Shown piece by piece: positions 17,536 to 27,262 of a stretch of 64,000 nucleotides of DNA (the first letter of the stretch is position 1; the number at the start of each line of letters is the position of its first letter). Origin of the DNA: CATOSK01 sp034423195 (lineage in GTDB: Bacteria; Chloroflexota; Dehalococcoidia; Lucifugimonadales; UBA3495). The notes below the pieces were generated by a model, which did no database searches, was not told the origin of the DNA, and saw only the letters and a program-made list of their open reading frames with translations. The stretch is from positions 95,723-159,722 of the forward strand of contig DAOUIZ010000023.1 in NCBI GenBank assembly GCA_034423195.1, written 5' to 3'. The translations under genes and the position numbers were made by a program.

Positions 17536-18498
17536 TTAAATGCGGCTGCTCCGAGGCCTCCGGGGCGTTGCCGCAGAATACCCAACCGCATCGGACCAAC
17601 TCCGCAAGGGAAAACTGGGATCACCTTCTTGCCCCGGCAACCATCCGTGTTCGACTGTCCGAGGGTCGAAGTAGTTGCGTCTAATCACCCATCCATCGAG
17701 GTAGGTCTGCAGCACGTCATGTCTCTTAGTCCGGTTGAATCTGCGCGCTGTCTGTTCCAAGGATTTTACGAAGTTCTCCTCTGCCTCTTCTGCCTCGCTC
17801 TTCTCGTCCTCGGGGTGTAGCCTTGGCAGGGGACTGGCCAGGGCGGCCCTCCTAAGTTCCTTCCTGAATCCCTCCAGCACCAACCAGTCCGGAACAGACC
17901 GCCGCTTCCACCGACGGTTAGGCCTGACGTACTGGTACGTCAGACGGCGACATCCCCGGATTGCAGAGACTCTGCCCTTCTTGACGGCATCTCGGGCACT
18001 GCTCTCGAGGTCTCCACGACCCACACAGGATCCGAGGACGTGGCCAGTCTTTTCATCCTTGACCACCCACCAAGTGCGGCCCCGTTCAAGGATGACTATA
18101 TAAACCCTCCAATCCGTCCCCTGGCCTAATTTCCCTTGTGTCGCCGACACCGCCGCTCGCGTGTAGTCATGTATCCACGACCGGACCGTCTGGGGAGTCA
18201 TGGGTATACCGGACATTAGCGACACGAAATCCGCCGTCCGCTTGAAAGACCATCCTTCGTAAAAGACTCCCAACGCACGGGCAATCATTTGTGGCGGAAA
18301 GGAACGGCCGCTTGCTCGACCGGCGCGATGCTTCCTCCCACAACCCCGGCAGAGGAGGCGCTGGACTCCGCGGTCACGCCCGCACCGGACGACGTGACCC
18401 GAGCCACAACTAGGGCAGGATGTTTTCGGCAGCACTTCACCTCTTTCAGGTGGGTCGATCCAGTGTGCCGGGATACCCGGCCCAACTCCAAGAATCAC
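17536..18498 (-). CDS. Transposase-like protein with zinc ribbon and apparently lost DDE triad
   Basis: The 320-residue protein starts with a four-cysteine zinc ribbon (CPSCGSGHVVRCG...LLCRGCG). A helix-turn-helix-like stretch follows (GWSFKRTADFVSLMSGIPMTPQTVRSWI), then an RNase H-like domain laid out as in IS6/IS240-type transposases. The final segment, TYLDGWVIRRNYFDPRTVEHG, matches their C-terminus. Where active relatives have DE after the first strand, this protein has DWRVYIVIL; the second Asp and the Glu before the last helix are also not seen. The frame is nevertheless fully open. It may be a domesticated DNA-binding protein or an inactive transposase. Confidence 0.6.
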   Translation of the reverse strand: MILGVGPGIPAHWIDPPERGEVLPKTSCPSCGSGHVVRCGRDRGVQRLLCRGCGRKHRAGRASGRSFPPQMIARALGVFYEGWSFKRTADFVSLMSGIPMTPQTVRSWIHDYTRAAVSATQGKLGQGTDWRVYIVILERGRTWWVVKDEKTGHVLGSCVGRGDLESSARDAVKKGRVSAIRGCRRLTYQYVRPNRRWKRRSVPDWLVLEGFRKELRRAALASPLPRLHPEDEKSEAEEAEENFVKSLEQTARRFNRTKRHDVLQTYLDGWVIRRNYFDPRTVEHGWLPGQEGDPSFPLRSWSDAVGYSAATPRRPRSSRI

Positions 18499-18753
18499 CG
18501 AAAATATAACCCGAAACTAGATGAATTGCAATTCCTGTTTGGACCCCTCAATGGGCCAGAAAAAGGTGGGTAGCGGGAGGCTTTCGGAAGACTTTCTTGC
18601 CATTTTGAGCACGAATTGGCCCGATTTTCATGCAAAACTCTGGCGCACTTTTTTCTCCCACACTGGACGTGTCGGGCCCCGGTGATGCCACGTTCCGTCT
18701 CCCCGGAAGCTCCGGGCCCGGACAAGACTAAACACCTTCGGAGGTGAATTGCT

Positions 18754-18966
18754 TTGAAGTACGACCGTTTGTTGCGGCTACCCGAAGTGATGCTCAGGGT
18801 CGGCCTTAGCAAAAGCACAATTTACTCGCTGATGGACCGAGGTGAGTTCCCAGCTCAAGTGCTTCTGGGGAGGAGAGCGGTTGGATGGTGGGAGAGCCAG
18901 ATCGAAGAGTGGAAAGCTGCCCGTCCACTAGCGCGCCAATCTTCCCATAGGAAGGAACACCCGTAA
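18754..18966 (+). CDS. AlpA-family excisionase/DNA-binding regulator
   Basis: The 70 residues match AlpA-type MerR-like winged helix proteins: LLRLPEVMLRVGLSKSTIYSLMDRGEFPAQVLLGRRAVGW, a trailing W and a basic tail. AlpA proteins are found in prophages, satellites and integrative elements and regulate excision or early genes. The TTG start at 18754 has GGAGGTG seven bases upstream. The stop codon TAA overlaps an ATG (TAATG at 18964-18968), but the short frame opened by that ATG does not look protein-like. Confidence 0.85.
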   Translation: MKYDRLLRLPEVMLRVGLSKSTIYSLMDRGEFPAQVLLGRRAVGWWESQIEEWKAARPLARQSSHRKEHP

Positions 18967-19287
18967 TGGATCCCCTGAACGTGTTGCTAGAACTCGCGTG
19001 GAGCAGGAAACATGACGGGACCGACCTGTCTACGATGTCCCCTCTCTCGTCCCCGACGCAGGGAGCCGTTCCTGACGGCATTGGGAGCTGCTGTCAGAAG
19101 CCGCGGCCGCGGGGCGGGCAGGTTATCCCCGGAGCCTCTCGCGCCGAGATGTTCAGCAAGAACTATACGTGCATCCGACTGCCCGCGAGGGGAACTGGAA
19201 CAGAGAAACAAGATCAATGTAGGGCGAATGAACTCGCCCAGCGGCTGGACCCCGCTGGACGAGAAGCCCCCGGGAGAGCGAGCACCC

Positions 19288-21873
19288 ATGGGACACAGTG
19301 CAGAGTATAACAGCAAACAAAACACCGGCGATCAGACTGTAAACACGACGACCCAGGTGGAGAGTCAAGCCTCGGTTCAGGGTGAGCAAGCCCCGGAGGC
19401 CGAGGGTGACGAGATTCGGACGCAAGCCCCCGATTCGCCCGCCCACCCCTCCGACGACCCTGGCTGGGCCCCAAGGGTGACGCAAATGCCCTCGCGGGAA
19501 GACCTCGAGGGGCTCTACCGGACCGGCTGTCACTTCCTCCCCGTCTGGGGAAAGGACCAACCTGCTGCCTCCGGTTGGCAACGGTCCAGAGCAACTCCCG
19601 ACGAAATCCTGGCTCACCTCGCCCTAGGGCCTGATAGCCTGGGTCGCCACCCTCAGCTGGCGATGAAGCCCATGGGGTGCGAAATGGTCGTCGTGGACAT
19701 CGACGCAAAGTCGGAATCCGAACTGGCCAGGCTGACCGCCGATACTGTCCGAGCGTGTGGCGACCTCGTCCTCGTCCTACCGAGCCGGAAGCCTTGGGGG
19801 AGGCACCTCTACTACTACGCGGTCCCCGAGGAATGCCGATACTCGGAGCATGACGGTGGAGGCTATCCTAACGGCAAGCTTTTTGCGCACAAAGAGGGCG
19901 ACGTCCGCGGCACCAGCGGCTACATCATCCTCTGGAACCCAGCGGACGGCGTCCCGAAGCTGAGGGAGGCCGTCCTAGCCCGGAGTCCGGAATCCCCGGT
20001 TCTCACGCCGGCTACGCTGGATACGCTCCGGAACAGAAATCTCGGGGAGGCCTCCGGGCCTTCCAGTACCGGGGACAAAGGTCGGCGGGACGCCACCACC
20101 TACCGGGGCGGTCGCGGTCATAACGCCCGCGTCAAAACCGTGCGCGACGCCGTGGAGGGGTCCCGAAACGACACGCTTTACCAGATGCTTATCCGCGCCC
20201 ATGCAGCTGGCGAGTCGGACATGACCGACTACGCTGAGGCCGCCCGGAGCACCGGGCTGGGCGAGGACGAGATCCGGACCACGCTGGACAGTGCCGCAAA
20301 GAGCCGCGCCGCGGCAGGGGCCACCGCAGCCGGCGATCCCGGGGGCGGGGAAGGGGCGGTCACGCTGGAATCGCTGACTCGTGCCTCTCGAGAAAACTCC
20401 ACGGAAGCGGCAAGCGCCTTCCGGTTCTTGGTGGACCATTCCCACAGACTGGTGGTCGCATACGATCCTGATGACCGGGACCCCGCCGAGGTCTACGCCT
20501 ACACCACCCAGGGCACCCTTAGCGTTGGCCCCCTGGAGGGGATGCTGCTGGAGACCAGCCGCAATCACATGGCCCAGGTCAAGGCGCTACCGAAGAACGA
20601 GCCAGGGAGGCAGGAAATCGTCCGACATGCCCAGAAGAGCGATGATGCCCGCCGCTTGTCGGCGGTGATAACCAACATCCGCGGGGCCATAGACCTGCTC
20701 CGGAAGCTAGACCTGCTCCCCGAAAACCTGGTCATCAAGAGGCGCCGCGACATCAACTCGCACCTGCGGTACATGGGAGCCCCCAACGGTGTAATAGACC
20801 TGCACGCCGGGAAGTTGTTGCCCGCGGACGAGGCCCGGGCGACGTTCACGGCGGCGCAGATCCCCGATGATTATGACCCGCAAGCCACCCATCCCGACGT
20901 GGATGTGATCATGCCGGAGGACCCTACGTCCCCTGAAATGGCGTGGTGGTACAAGGCCCGCGGGCGTATGTTTATCTGCCCGCCCACCAAGCAGTTCGTC
21001 GTCATGCTCACACCTCCCCACTCTGGCAAGACCGTCTGGTCCAACTGCGACCAGGACGCTTTCGGCCCGTCCTACGTTAACATCATTCGGCCCCAGACCC
21101 TCCAGCGGAGCGATTTTTCCGGGCCGACCAGCTACAACGACGGGTTGGCGAAATTCGGGGGTGGGATGCGAGTCCTCTATCAACCGGAATGCAAGGGCGA
21201 CCAGGATCTCGGGCTGATCAACCTGGTAACCGGTGGTGACCGGGGTTTCCCGGTCCGCCGGATCAAGCAGGCAGAGGAGATGATGCTGTCGACTGCCCAT
21301 CTGGTTCAACAGTCCAATCTACCGCGGGAAGGGGCTCCTGACCTTCGGTTTGGAATCACCAGCACCAGCGACGACGACGAGGTCCAGGCCTTCAAGGAGC
21401 GGATGCACCTGCTGCCGATGCCCGTCATCCCTGAGGACCAGCGCAATCCGGCCTACCTGGAGATTTCCGCCACCAACACGCCCGGGAGCAAGGCCTTCCG
21501 GCAGGCCTGGGTGGCCCGGACGGTCCGCCAGTGTGTAGCCATGGCCGACCTCCCCTGGCCGGAGCGGCTGGAGTCCCAGTCCCAGGCCATGGACGAACTG
21601 CGGCGCAGGGAGTCGGACCCCTGGGTGACCGAGTGGCTGGAAAACCTCCTCGTGAAAGACTCCGGAGCAGAGGTCAACTCCAGGGAGATCTACGAGTCCT
21701 ATGAGCAGTGGCACGAGGATAACGGGGGTCAAAAGCAGACCAAGCGCACCGTCACCGCCGCGGTAACCAAACGATACGGACCGAGCCACGAATCCAAGAA
21801 GGTGCCTTCGTCAGGGGGGCGGCGCACTAACGCCGTGGTGTGGCACGGACTTCGGTTCCGGGGCGAGGACTGA
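19288..21873 (+). CDS. Primase-polymerase/D5-type helicase of a mobile element
   Basis: The N-terminal third is an archaeo-eukaryotic primase (Prim-Pol) domain: HFLPVWGKDQPAASGWQ, the metal-binding VVDIDAK, then WGRHLYY and GDVRGTSGYIIL. After a hydrophilic linker comes a D5-type SF3 helicase domain (ITNIRGAIDLLRKL, APNGVIDLHAGKLLP, PPHSGKTVW, VTGGDRGFPVRR, HLVQQSNLP). The P-loop lacks its first glycine (TPPHSGKT). Such proteins start replication of plasmids, phages and satellites. The ATG at 19288 has GGGAGAG nine bases upstream. An open frame back to 19012 is arginine-rich and less convincing; ATG 19228 is another option. Confidence 0.82.
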   Translation: MGHSAEYNSKQNTGDQTVNTTTQVESQASVQGEQAPEAEGDEIRTQAPDSPAHPSDDPGWAPRVTQMPSREDLEGLYRTGCHFLPVWGKDQPAASGWQRSRATPDEILAHLALGPDSLGRHPQLAMKPMGCEMVVVDIDAKSESELARLTADTVRACGDLVLVLPSRKPWGRHLYYYAVPEECRYSEHDGGGYPNGKLFAHKEGDVRGTSGYIILWNPADGVPKLREAVLARSPESPVLTPATLDTLRNRNLGEASGPSSTGDKGRRDATTYRGGRGHNARVKTVRDAVEGSRNDTLYQMLIRAHAAGESDMTDYAEAARSTGLGEDEIRTTLDSAAKSRAAAGATAAGDPGGGEGAVTLESLTRASRENSTEAASAFRFLVDHSHRLVVAYDPDDRDPAEVYAYTTQGTLSVGPLEGMLLETSRNHMAQVKALPKNEPGRQEIVRHAQKSDDARRLSAVITNIRGAIDLLRKLDLLPENLVIKRRRDINSHLRYMGAPNGVIDLHAGKLLPADEARATFTAAQIPDDYDPQATHPDVDVIMPEDPTSPEMAWWYKARGRMFICPPTKQFVVMLTPPHSGKTVWSNCDQDAFGPSYVNIIRPQTLQRSDFSGPTSYNDGLAKFGGGMRVLYQPECKGDQDLGLINLVTGGDRGFPVRRIKQAEEMMLSTAHLVQQSNLPREGAPDLRFGITSTSDDDEVQAFKERMHLLPMPVIPEDQRNPAYLEISATNTPGSKAFRQAWVARTVRQCVAMADLPWPERLESQSQAMDELRRRESDPWVTEWLENLLVKDSGAEVNSREIYESYEQWHEDNGGQKQTKRTVTAAVTKRYGPSHESKKVPSSGGRRTNAVVWHGLRFRGED

Positions 21874-21895
21874 GGTGGCCGGTGGCAGGGAGGTC

Positions 21896-22099
21896 GTGTC
21901 CCTTTTGTCCCCTATGTCCTCTATTTGGCCCATGGTTTCGCTCGGCATGGGGGGCAGCCAGAGACGGGCGCCCCCCAGATGAGGCAGGTTGCCTCGTTCT
22001 CGCCGCGCGCAGGCGCGCGGGTAAAACTGTCGAAGATGCTCCCTACCCTTGGGCCGAAACGGTGCCGGATGAAGGGGACAAAGGGGACAAAAGGGACAC
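21896..22099. repeat. Perfect 17-bp inverted repeat flanking a 170-base gap
   Basis: GTGTCCCTTTTGTCCCC at 21896-21912 is exactly inverted at 22083-22099. The right arm is extended by further copies of GGGGACAAA. The repeat lies between the primase-helicase stop and the ATPase start. It may be a replication-initiation or regulator-binding site, or a long stem-loop in the message. No gene is seen between the arms. Confidence 0.6.
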
Positions 22100-22202
22100 C
22101 CCGACGAAAGAAACCAACCCCGGTACACCTTCCTGGGCACAGCAACGACCACGGGGTGTTACTGGGCAAGTTCAGTCAAGTTCAGTAAGGAGGAGGAAGA
22201 CC

Positions 22203-23393
22203 ATGACAGAAAACCGCCCCATGCAGATCGAGGGAATTGAGATCACGAACTACCGGCAGTTCCGGCACGTGGAGTTCACCAACCTGCCGCCGATGACGGT
22301 GCTAGTCGGGGCCAACGGCGCTGGAAAGTCCACCCTGCTTGATGTCTTCGCATTCTTGAAGGACGCGTTGTCCGAGAACGTGGCAGCGGCGGTGGCGAGG
22401 CGCGGCGGGTTCAGCGAGCTGGTCAGCCGGGACCAGCACGGGCCCATTCAGATCACCATCAAGTTTCGGAGGAGCGAGGGACGGGTTGTCACCTACCTCC
22501 TCCGGGTTGGACTGGAGAAGGGCAGGGCCGCAGTTCTCCGCGAGGTGTTGACCTACAGCCTCGGGCAGACCGCCCCGCCCTGGAGGATTGTGGACTTCAC
22601 CAAGGGCGAGGGCCACGCCATCACCAACGAATCGGCCTACGGGCAACAAGGCGCGGTCGAGGAACGCCGGGACTATGCACTGGAAGACTCCAGCATCCTG
22701 GCCATCAAGGGCTTGGGCCAGTTCCACGAGTTCCGCCTAGCCTCCGAGCTTCGCAGCCTCATCGAGCGGTGGCATATATCGAATCTCCAGGTACCTGACG
22801 TCCGGGGGAGCATCGACGACGGGTACGACGAGCACCTGTCGCCCCGGGGTGAAAACGCCGCCCTCGTGGCCCAGTACCTCCACCAGAGCTATCCGGATAT
22901 CTTCGACCAGGTGCTGAGGGCTATGAACAGCTTTGTCCCCGGCATAAGCGCCGTGGAGCCCACCCCCACCGGAGACGGCCGGCTGGCCTTGCGCTTCCGA
23001 GACCAGGCCTTCGAACGGCCCTTCGTGGGGCGGCACGTCTCCGATGGGACCGTCAGGATGTTCGCCTACCTGCTGCTGCTCCAAGACCCGAAGCCCCACC
23101 CACTGCTGGCGGTGCAAGAGCCCGAGAACCAGCTCTATCCACAGATACTATGGAACCTGGCCAAGGAGTTGCGGACCTACGCCAAGCGGGGCGGGCAGGT
23201 CTTCGTGACCACCCATTCGCCCGAGTTCCTAGACAACGTTGACGAGGACGAAGTCTTCTACATCGTGAAGGAGAACGGTTTCAGCACGTTCGTGCGGCCC
23301 AACGACAGCGAACACCCCACGGAACTGGATAACGGGGGCGAGGCACCAGAAAGCTCTTGGCGTCAGGGAAGGTTCGACGAGATACTAAAATAG
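22203..23393 (+). CDS. AAA/ABC-type ATPase with SMC-like fold
   Basis: The 396-residue protein belongs to the AAA_21/RecF-like ATPases common in defence and mobile elements. It has a Walker A loop GANGAGKS at residues 36-43, a signature-like VSDGTVRMFAYLLLL near 278, a Walker B region LLAVQEPENQ near 300-310 and the switch histidine in THSPEF near 337. Between them is a helical domain with LGQFHEFRLASELRSLIERW. No TOPRIM or nuclease domain is fused, so it may need a partner, but the next gene is an unrelated pseudogene. A very strong GGAGGAGG precedes the ATG. The role could be abortive infection or element maintenance. Confidence 0.8.
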   Translation: MTENRPMQIEGIEITNYRQFRHVEFTNLPPMTVLVGANGAGKSTLLDVFAFLKDALSENVAAAVARRGGFSELVSRDQHGPIQITIKFRRSEGRVVTYLLRVGLEKGRAAVLREVLTYSLGQTAPPWRIVDFTKGEGHAITNESAYGQQGAVEERRDYALEDSSILAIKGLGQFHEFRLASELRSLIERWHISNLQVPDVRGSIDDGYDEHLSPRGENAALVAQYLHQSYPDIFDQVLRAMNSFVPGISAVEPTPTGDGRLALRFRDQAFERPFVGRHVSDGTVRMFAYLLLLQDPKPHPLLAVQEPENQLYPQILWNLAKELRTYAKRGGQVFVTTHSPEFLDNVDEDEVFYIVKENGFSTFVRPNDSEHPTELDNGGEAPESSWRQGRFDEILK

Positions 23394-23399
23394 CGGCCC

Positions 23400-24260
23400 G
23401 AGTAATTCTGCTCCAGCCTGAGGGCTGGAAGGCGGCACGGGTCGTAGCCCCGCCGATACGGTCATCTGCGGGTTTTTGAACCCCACCTGGCAGACCCACA
23501 TCCAGGCCATCCTCACGGCCTGGGGCGAACGGGCAAAGATCTGTTCGTTCAATGCCCAGTTCTCCAATGGCCCGGGTGAACTGGGTGGGACCCACGGGCT
23601 GGGTGATGTGCCGGTGCTTGCCGTTGAACTTGAACACGCCGTGGCGATCGCCGTAGATGTCGAGGGGGATGCCATAGCTGCGAATGACACCCTCCATCAG
23701 CAGGAAGTAGCCCCGGGTGTCCCCCTCGGGCCGGCCGAGAGCATTGACCACCGTGCCGGTGGCGTCGTCCACCGCCAGCCACAGGACAAACCGTGGCCCT
23801 CTGTCCTAGAGCCAGGGTGATGGCTGCCGTCAATCTGCGGGAGCATTCCCTCCTGGGGCATAAATTCCCCTCGCACCGTGTGCTTGCGGGGCCGATGGGC
23901 GCTGGCGCTGGTCAGTTCATGGTAGTTGAGTAGACGGGTTACCGTCTGGAGGCCCAGTTGAATTCCTTCCCGCTCTGCCAGGACCTCGGTCAGGTGGCTG
24001 TGGTTGAAGCCGGCGTGTTTCTCGCTGGCCGGGATGACCGCCGCGGCAGCGATCTCTTTGGGAACGGCGTTCCATGGCTTGCGGCCCCGGTTACCGTGGA
24101 CCGGTGGGGGCGCTCCTTCCCTCCGGTAGGCCGCCAGAACTCGCCGGACCTGGTGTTCACCGACCCCAGAATCGCCGCGGCCTGAGCTCTGGGCGGTTGG
24201 CATCCCTACGCGCTGTTGAGTATCTGGAGTCCGGCTCGCTCTGGTTGGTTCTATATCACG
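23400..24260 (-). pseudogene. ISNCY-type transposase pseudogene
   Basis: Family motifs occur in three different frames: LQILNSA-stop-GCQPPRAQAAAILG near the N-terminus, EHQVRRVLAAYRREG with HGNRGRKP and FMPQEGMLPQIDGSHHP in the middle, and RGPRFVLWLAVDDATGTVVNAL with GYFLLMEGVIRSYGIPLDIYGDRHGVFKF after a one-base deletion. A TAG replaces the Glu codon just before RGPRF. A further frame change precedes QIFARSPQA, and the C-terminus is missing. Two Asp residues of the DDE triad are still readable (QIDGSHH, YGDRH). It is a dead insertion-sequence remnant. Confidence 0.85.
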
Positions 24261-24676
24261 CCCTTCATATGCGGACATTTCCTCTGAGCAATTTTCTGCC
24301 GACAAAATCCCAGAGCATTGAGAAGCCGACAGATCGAATTTTGCGCGGATCCACGCTCGTGGGCAGAACGCCATGCCATTCCCTTACTGATGACGCAAAT
24401 CTAATCCGTCATCAACATGGTGAGACCCTCTTCGGACCCAGGCGTTGACGGCCCACGGGTTTCCCTCGGGGCTGGATTGCCTTGTTTGCCCTTCTAGCCG
24501 GTAGTACACTCATCCTGCTACAGACACCCCGTTACCCTCAACCCGGACCCCGTGAACCGGACCCATTCGGTACCAAGGAAGGGGCACCTCGCGTGCCCCC
24601 TTGCGGGTTCTTTCACGGGGATGAGCGGTGTCTGTAGCAAGGTTGCCACCATCCTTCACCACAAGGGGGCTCCATC
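24261..24676. other. Leader region with hairpins upstream of the ankyrin lipoprotein gene
   Basis: No gene is seen. GGGGCAC-CTCGC-GTGCCCC forms a stem at 24581-24599. It is nested inside a wider inverted match of CCCCGTGAA (24548-24556) with TTCACGGGG (24612-24620). The structure could be an attenuator or the terminator of the element upstream; there is no U run. Confidence 0.4.
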
Positions 24677-25942
24677 TTGCTGGCAAAATTTACCAACACC
24701 CGGCTCAGTGCATCCCCGGTTTGCGTCGTTGCCCTGATCCTTCTCGTCCTGACCCTGGCCTGCGGTACCAGCGAAGCTCCCGAAGAACCCGGTTCCTCTC
24801 TGGACGACCCCGCCACCCCCGTTGGGAGATTCCCAAACGAAGACACATCCGCCGGTCCGACACCGGGAGTGGTCTCCTCGAGGGTGGATGCCACCACCAG
24901 TTCAGAGTCTCGGGCTGGCGAGAGCCCAACCGGCACCCCCCCGGGCTCATCATCAGCCACATCACCGACGCCGGGGCCCGGAGCCGCCGAACAGGCCGCG
25001 CCGGATAGTCGAAATCCAGCTATGGCAATGCCCTCGGCCGTCCCCGTGCCGACCAGGACCATCCCGGTGGAAGAGGTCACCTGGAGCATCCAGGGGGTTT
25101 TTCCCCTGCACCAGGCAGCATTCGACGGCACCCTGGCCGCGGTGGAAGCGCTCCTCGCCCAGGGAGAGCCCGTGGGCGCCAGGACCCAGTTCGTCTCTTC
25201 CGCCGGCGAGACCAGGGAGGTGACCCCCACCGAGTTGGCCGTGTGGAACAACACCCGGGAGGTGGTGGAGCTTCTGATCCAGAATGGCGGAGGCCACAGC
25301 TGGCTGGCCCTGACCGCCGTCCAGCACAACCCGGACCCGGAGGTGATGGACGTGCTGCTGAAGGCGTTCGAGGACCAATTTCAGACGGCGCTGGATGGGG
25401 CAACAGTCCAGCGGGGCGACTTCACCAGGGCGGCGCGGAACTGGGTATTGCCCTGCGGGGTGGCCGCCACGGCGCGATACCCGGGGCCGGTGGACCGGTT
25501 CCTCGCTTTCGGCTGGAATGAATACCTATCCGACTTCCAGCGGATTGCCTACGCTGGCGGGGGGATTAACGGGCAATTCTGCGAAACCAGCCCCGGATCG
25601 CGCAGCAGCCGGGCCCAATACGCCGGGTTCTTCAGCGAGGCTGTGGCGAAGAATCCCCATCCGGAGGTCCTGCAGGTTTTCCTGGACCATGGGGCCGACA
25701 TCGACAACGAATGGGAGGGGATTCCCTACCTGCACCGCGCTGCCCAGCACAATCCCGAGCCGGCCGTGGCCGCGTTCCTGATCGACCGGGGGCTGGATGT
25801 GAACCAGCCCACCGACCGGGGTGAAACACCCCTGCACCTGGCTCTGGGGAATGACGAGCCGTCGGTGGCCGCAGCGCTGATCGCGCGGGGCGCCGATGTC
25901 AACGGGGGCGCGGGCCCCCTCACCCTCTCTGGCTCGCTTTGA
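24677..25942 (+). CDS. Ankyrin-repeat lipoprotein, 5' part of a frameshifted gene
   Basis: A signal sequence with a lipoprotein-like cysteine (LILLVLTLACG) is followed by a Ser/Pro/Thr-rich linker and then ankyrin repeats (PLHQAAFDGTLAAVEALLAQG, TPLHLALGNDEPSVAAALIARGADV). The product would sit on the outside of the cell membrane, probably for protein-protein contact. The TTG start has AAGGGGG eight bases upstream. After GADVN the frame turns to GGAGPLTLSGSL and stops. One base shift at the G-rich tract 25904-25913 gives GRGPPHPLWLALMRNPV, which continues straight into the next frame. So this is one gene of about 688 codons with one frameshift. Confidence 0.75.
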   Translation: MLAKFTNTRLSASPVCVVALILLVLTLACGTSEAPEEPGSSLDDPATPVGRFPNEDTSAGPTPGVVSSRVDATTSSESRAGESPTGTPPGSSSATSPTPGPGAAEQAAPDSRNPAMAMPSAVPVPTRTIPVEEVTWSIQGVFPLHQAAFDGTLAAVEALLAQGEPVGARTQFVSSAGETREVTPTELAVWNNTREVVELLIQNGGGHSWLALTAVQHNPDPEVMDVLLKAFEDQFQTALDGATVQRGDFTRAARNWVLPCGVAATARYPGPVDRFLAFGWNEYLSDFQRIAYAGGGINGQFCETSPGSRSSRAQYAGFFSEAVAKNPHPEVLQVFLDHGADIDNEWEGIPYLHRAAQHNPEPAVAAFLIDRGLDVNQPTDRGETPLHLALGNDEPSVAAALIARGADVNGGAGPLTLSGSL

Positions 25943-26742
25943 TGAGAAACCCGGTCAACGTCGGCCTGATCAGGCTGCTGTTGGAGGCGGGAGCGGACGC
26001 CAACGTGGCAACACGTGATGCCACCCCTCTGCTCCATGTCATGCGGTGGGATGAGCCGGCCCGGTCGGAAGTGGTGGGCCTGCTCCTGGAGAGGGGTGCC
26101 AAGGTCAATGCCCGGGACTCCGTTCGATTCACCCCCCTGCACCATGCTATGAACCCGGGGGTCCAGGCGGGAGAGAACTCCAAGGTGGTGAAGCTGCTCC
26201 TGGACGCGGGCGCTGACGTGAACGCGCAGAACCACCGGGGGGAGACTCCCCTGCATCTGGCATTGCAGCGCGCCGGGGTTGAGGTGGTGCAGCTGATGCT
26301 GGAAGCGGGCCCGGACGTCAACCTGCAACAACCGGACGGTAGGAGCCTGCTGCACCTCACGGGCAGAAACAATGCTGAGGAGACGGAGATCCTGGTGGAG
26401 ATGCTGCTGGACGCCGGAGCGGACCCCGACGTCAGGGACCCGGGAGGCAATACCCTGCTGCATTTATCTGTTCACAACCCCCGGGTGGTGGAGTTGCTGC
26501 TGGATGGCGGGGCGGATGCCGATGCCAGGGACTCCAACGGCCTCACCGCTCTGTACCTGGCAGTCGGAAGGGGCGGCGGCGGCCGTGATCCCGGCAACCC
26601 TGAAACGGTGGAGCTGCTGCTGGAGGCGGGAGCGGACCCTCATGCCGACCACGGCGGCCGGACCCCGTGCCAAAGGGCCCAACAACATCAACCCCCCTCG
26701 CTGGGGGGCCAGAGACTCCTGGACCTCGCATGTTCCCCGTAG
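25939..26742 (+). CDS. Ankyrin-repeat protein, 3' part of the same frameshifted gene
   Basis: The frame contains about seven ankyrin repeats (LIRLLLEAGADANVATRDATPLLH, VVKLLLDAGADVNAQNHRGETPLHLAL and others). It has no signal peptide or ribosome binding site of its own. Its frame is already coding about ten codons before the first possible start codon (TTG 25939, ATG 25942). It therefore belongs to the upstream lipoprotein gene. If translated separately it would depend on reinitiation at the overlapping TTTGATG. Confidence 0.7.
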   Translation: MMRNPVNVGLIRLLLEAGADANVATRDATPLLHVMRWDEPARSEVVGLLLERGAKVNARDSVRFTPLHHAMNPGVQAGENSKVVKLLLDAGADVNAQNHRGETPLHLALQRAGVEVVQLMLEAGPDVNLQQPDGRSLLHLTGRNNAEETEILVEMLLDAGADPDVRDPGGNTLLHLSVHNPRVVELLLDGGADADARDSNGLTALYLAVGRGGGGRDPGNPETVELLLEAGADPHADHGGRTPCQRAQQHQPPSLGGQRLLDLACSP

Positions 26743-27262
26743 CTGTTGCCTCCGAAAACGATATCAACCGCCGCCGTTGACAGCTCCGGTCCAATCAGGC
26801 GGTTGAGGGGATCATGGACCAGAAGAGCTGCCTTGGCTTCGACAGTGGTGCGGGCAAGGAGGCCGGAGCGGGGCCCTACCGCGGGACCAGAGTCCCGGTT
26901 TGGGCCCTCCATGGGTGCTTCCGCAAAAGAGCGGGCACCAGCCGGTTCGCCCAGTGGGCCCGCGGGCCGAACGGGAGCATGCTGGGCAGGTACTCGGGGA
27001 AGAGATTCGGACGTCGCTGAGTGTCAACGGGGCCTGGCCTACTGGAGGCGCCGTAGGCCGTAGTCCGGTTTGGAGATAACGGAAACCCCCGTTCCCTATC
27101 CTCTTGGCCCACCCGATCCCGGGGGCAGGACTTCAGGCACCGGTTGGTAGGACACTGTGAAGGTTTTTGTCCAGTTCGCTTGGGCTGATTCATCACTCTC
27201 GCCAGGCATCATGTTCCCGAGGCCGCAGGCCACTCCATGAGTTAACTTCAGGAGGTGCACCC
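26743..27262. other. Gene-free stretch
   Basis: These 520 bases hold only low-quality frames on both strands. Nothing resembling a known gene, RNA or repeat was recognised apart from the strong ribosome binding site at the right end. Confidence 0.4.

Noticed and set aside
18966..19310. 114-codon frame starting on the AlpA stop codon (TAATG)
   Set aside because: The overlap looks like translational coupling, but the residues show no protein-like pattern and there is no match to any family I know.
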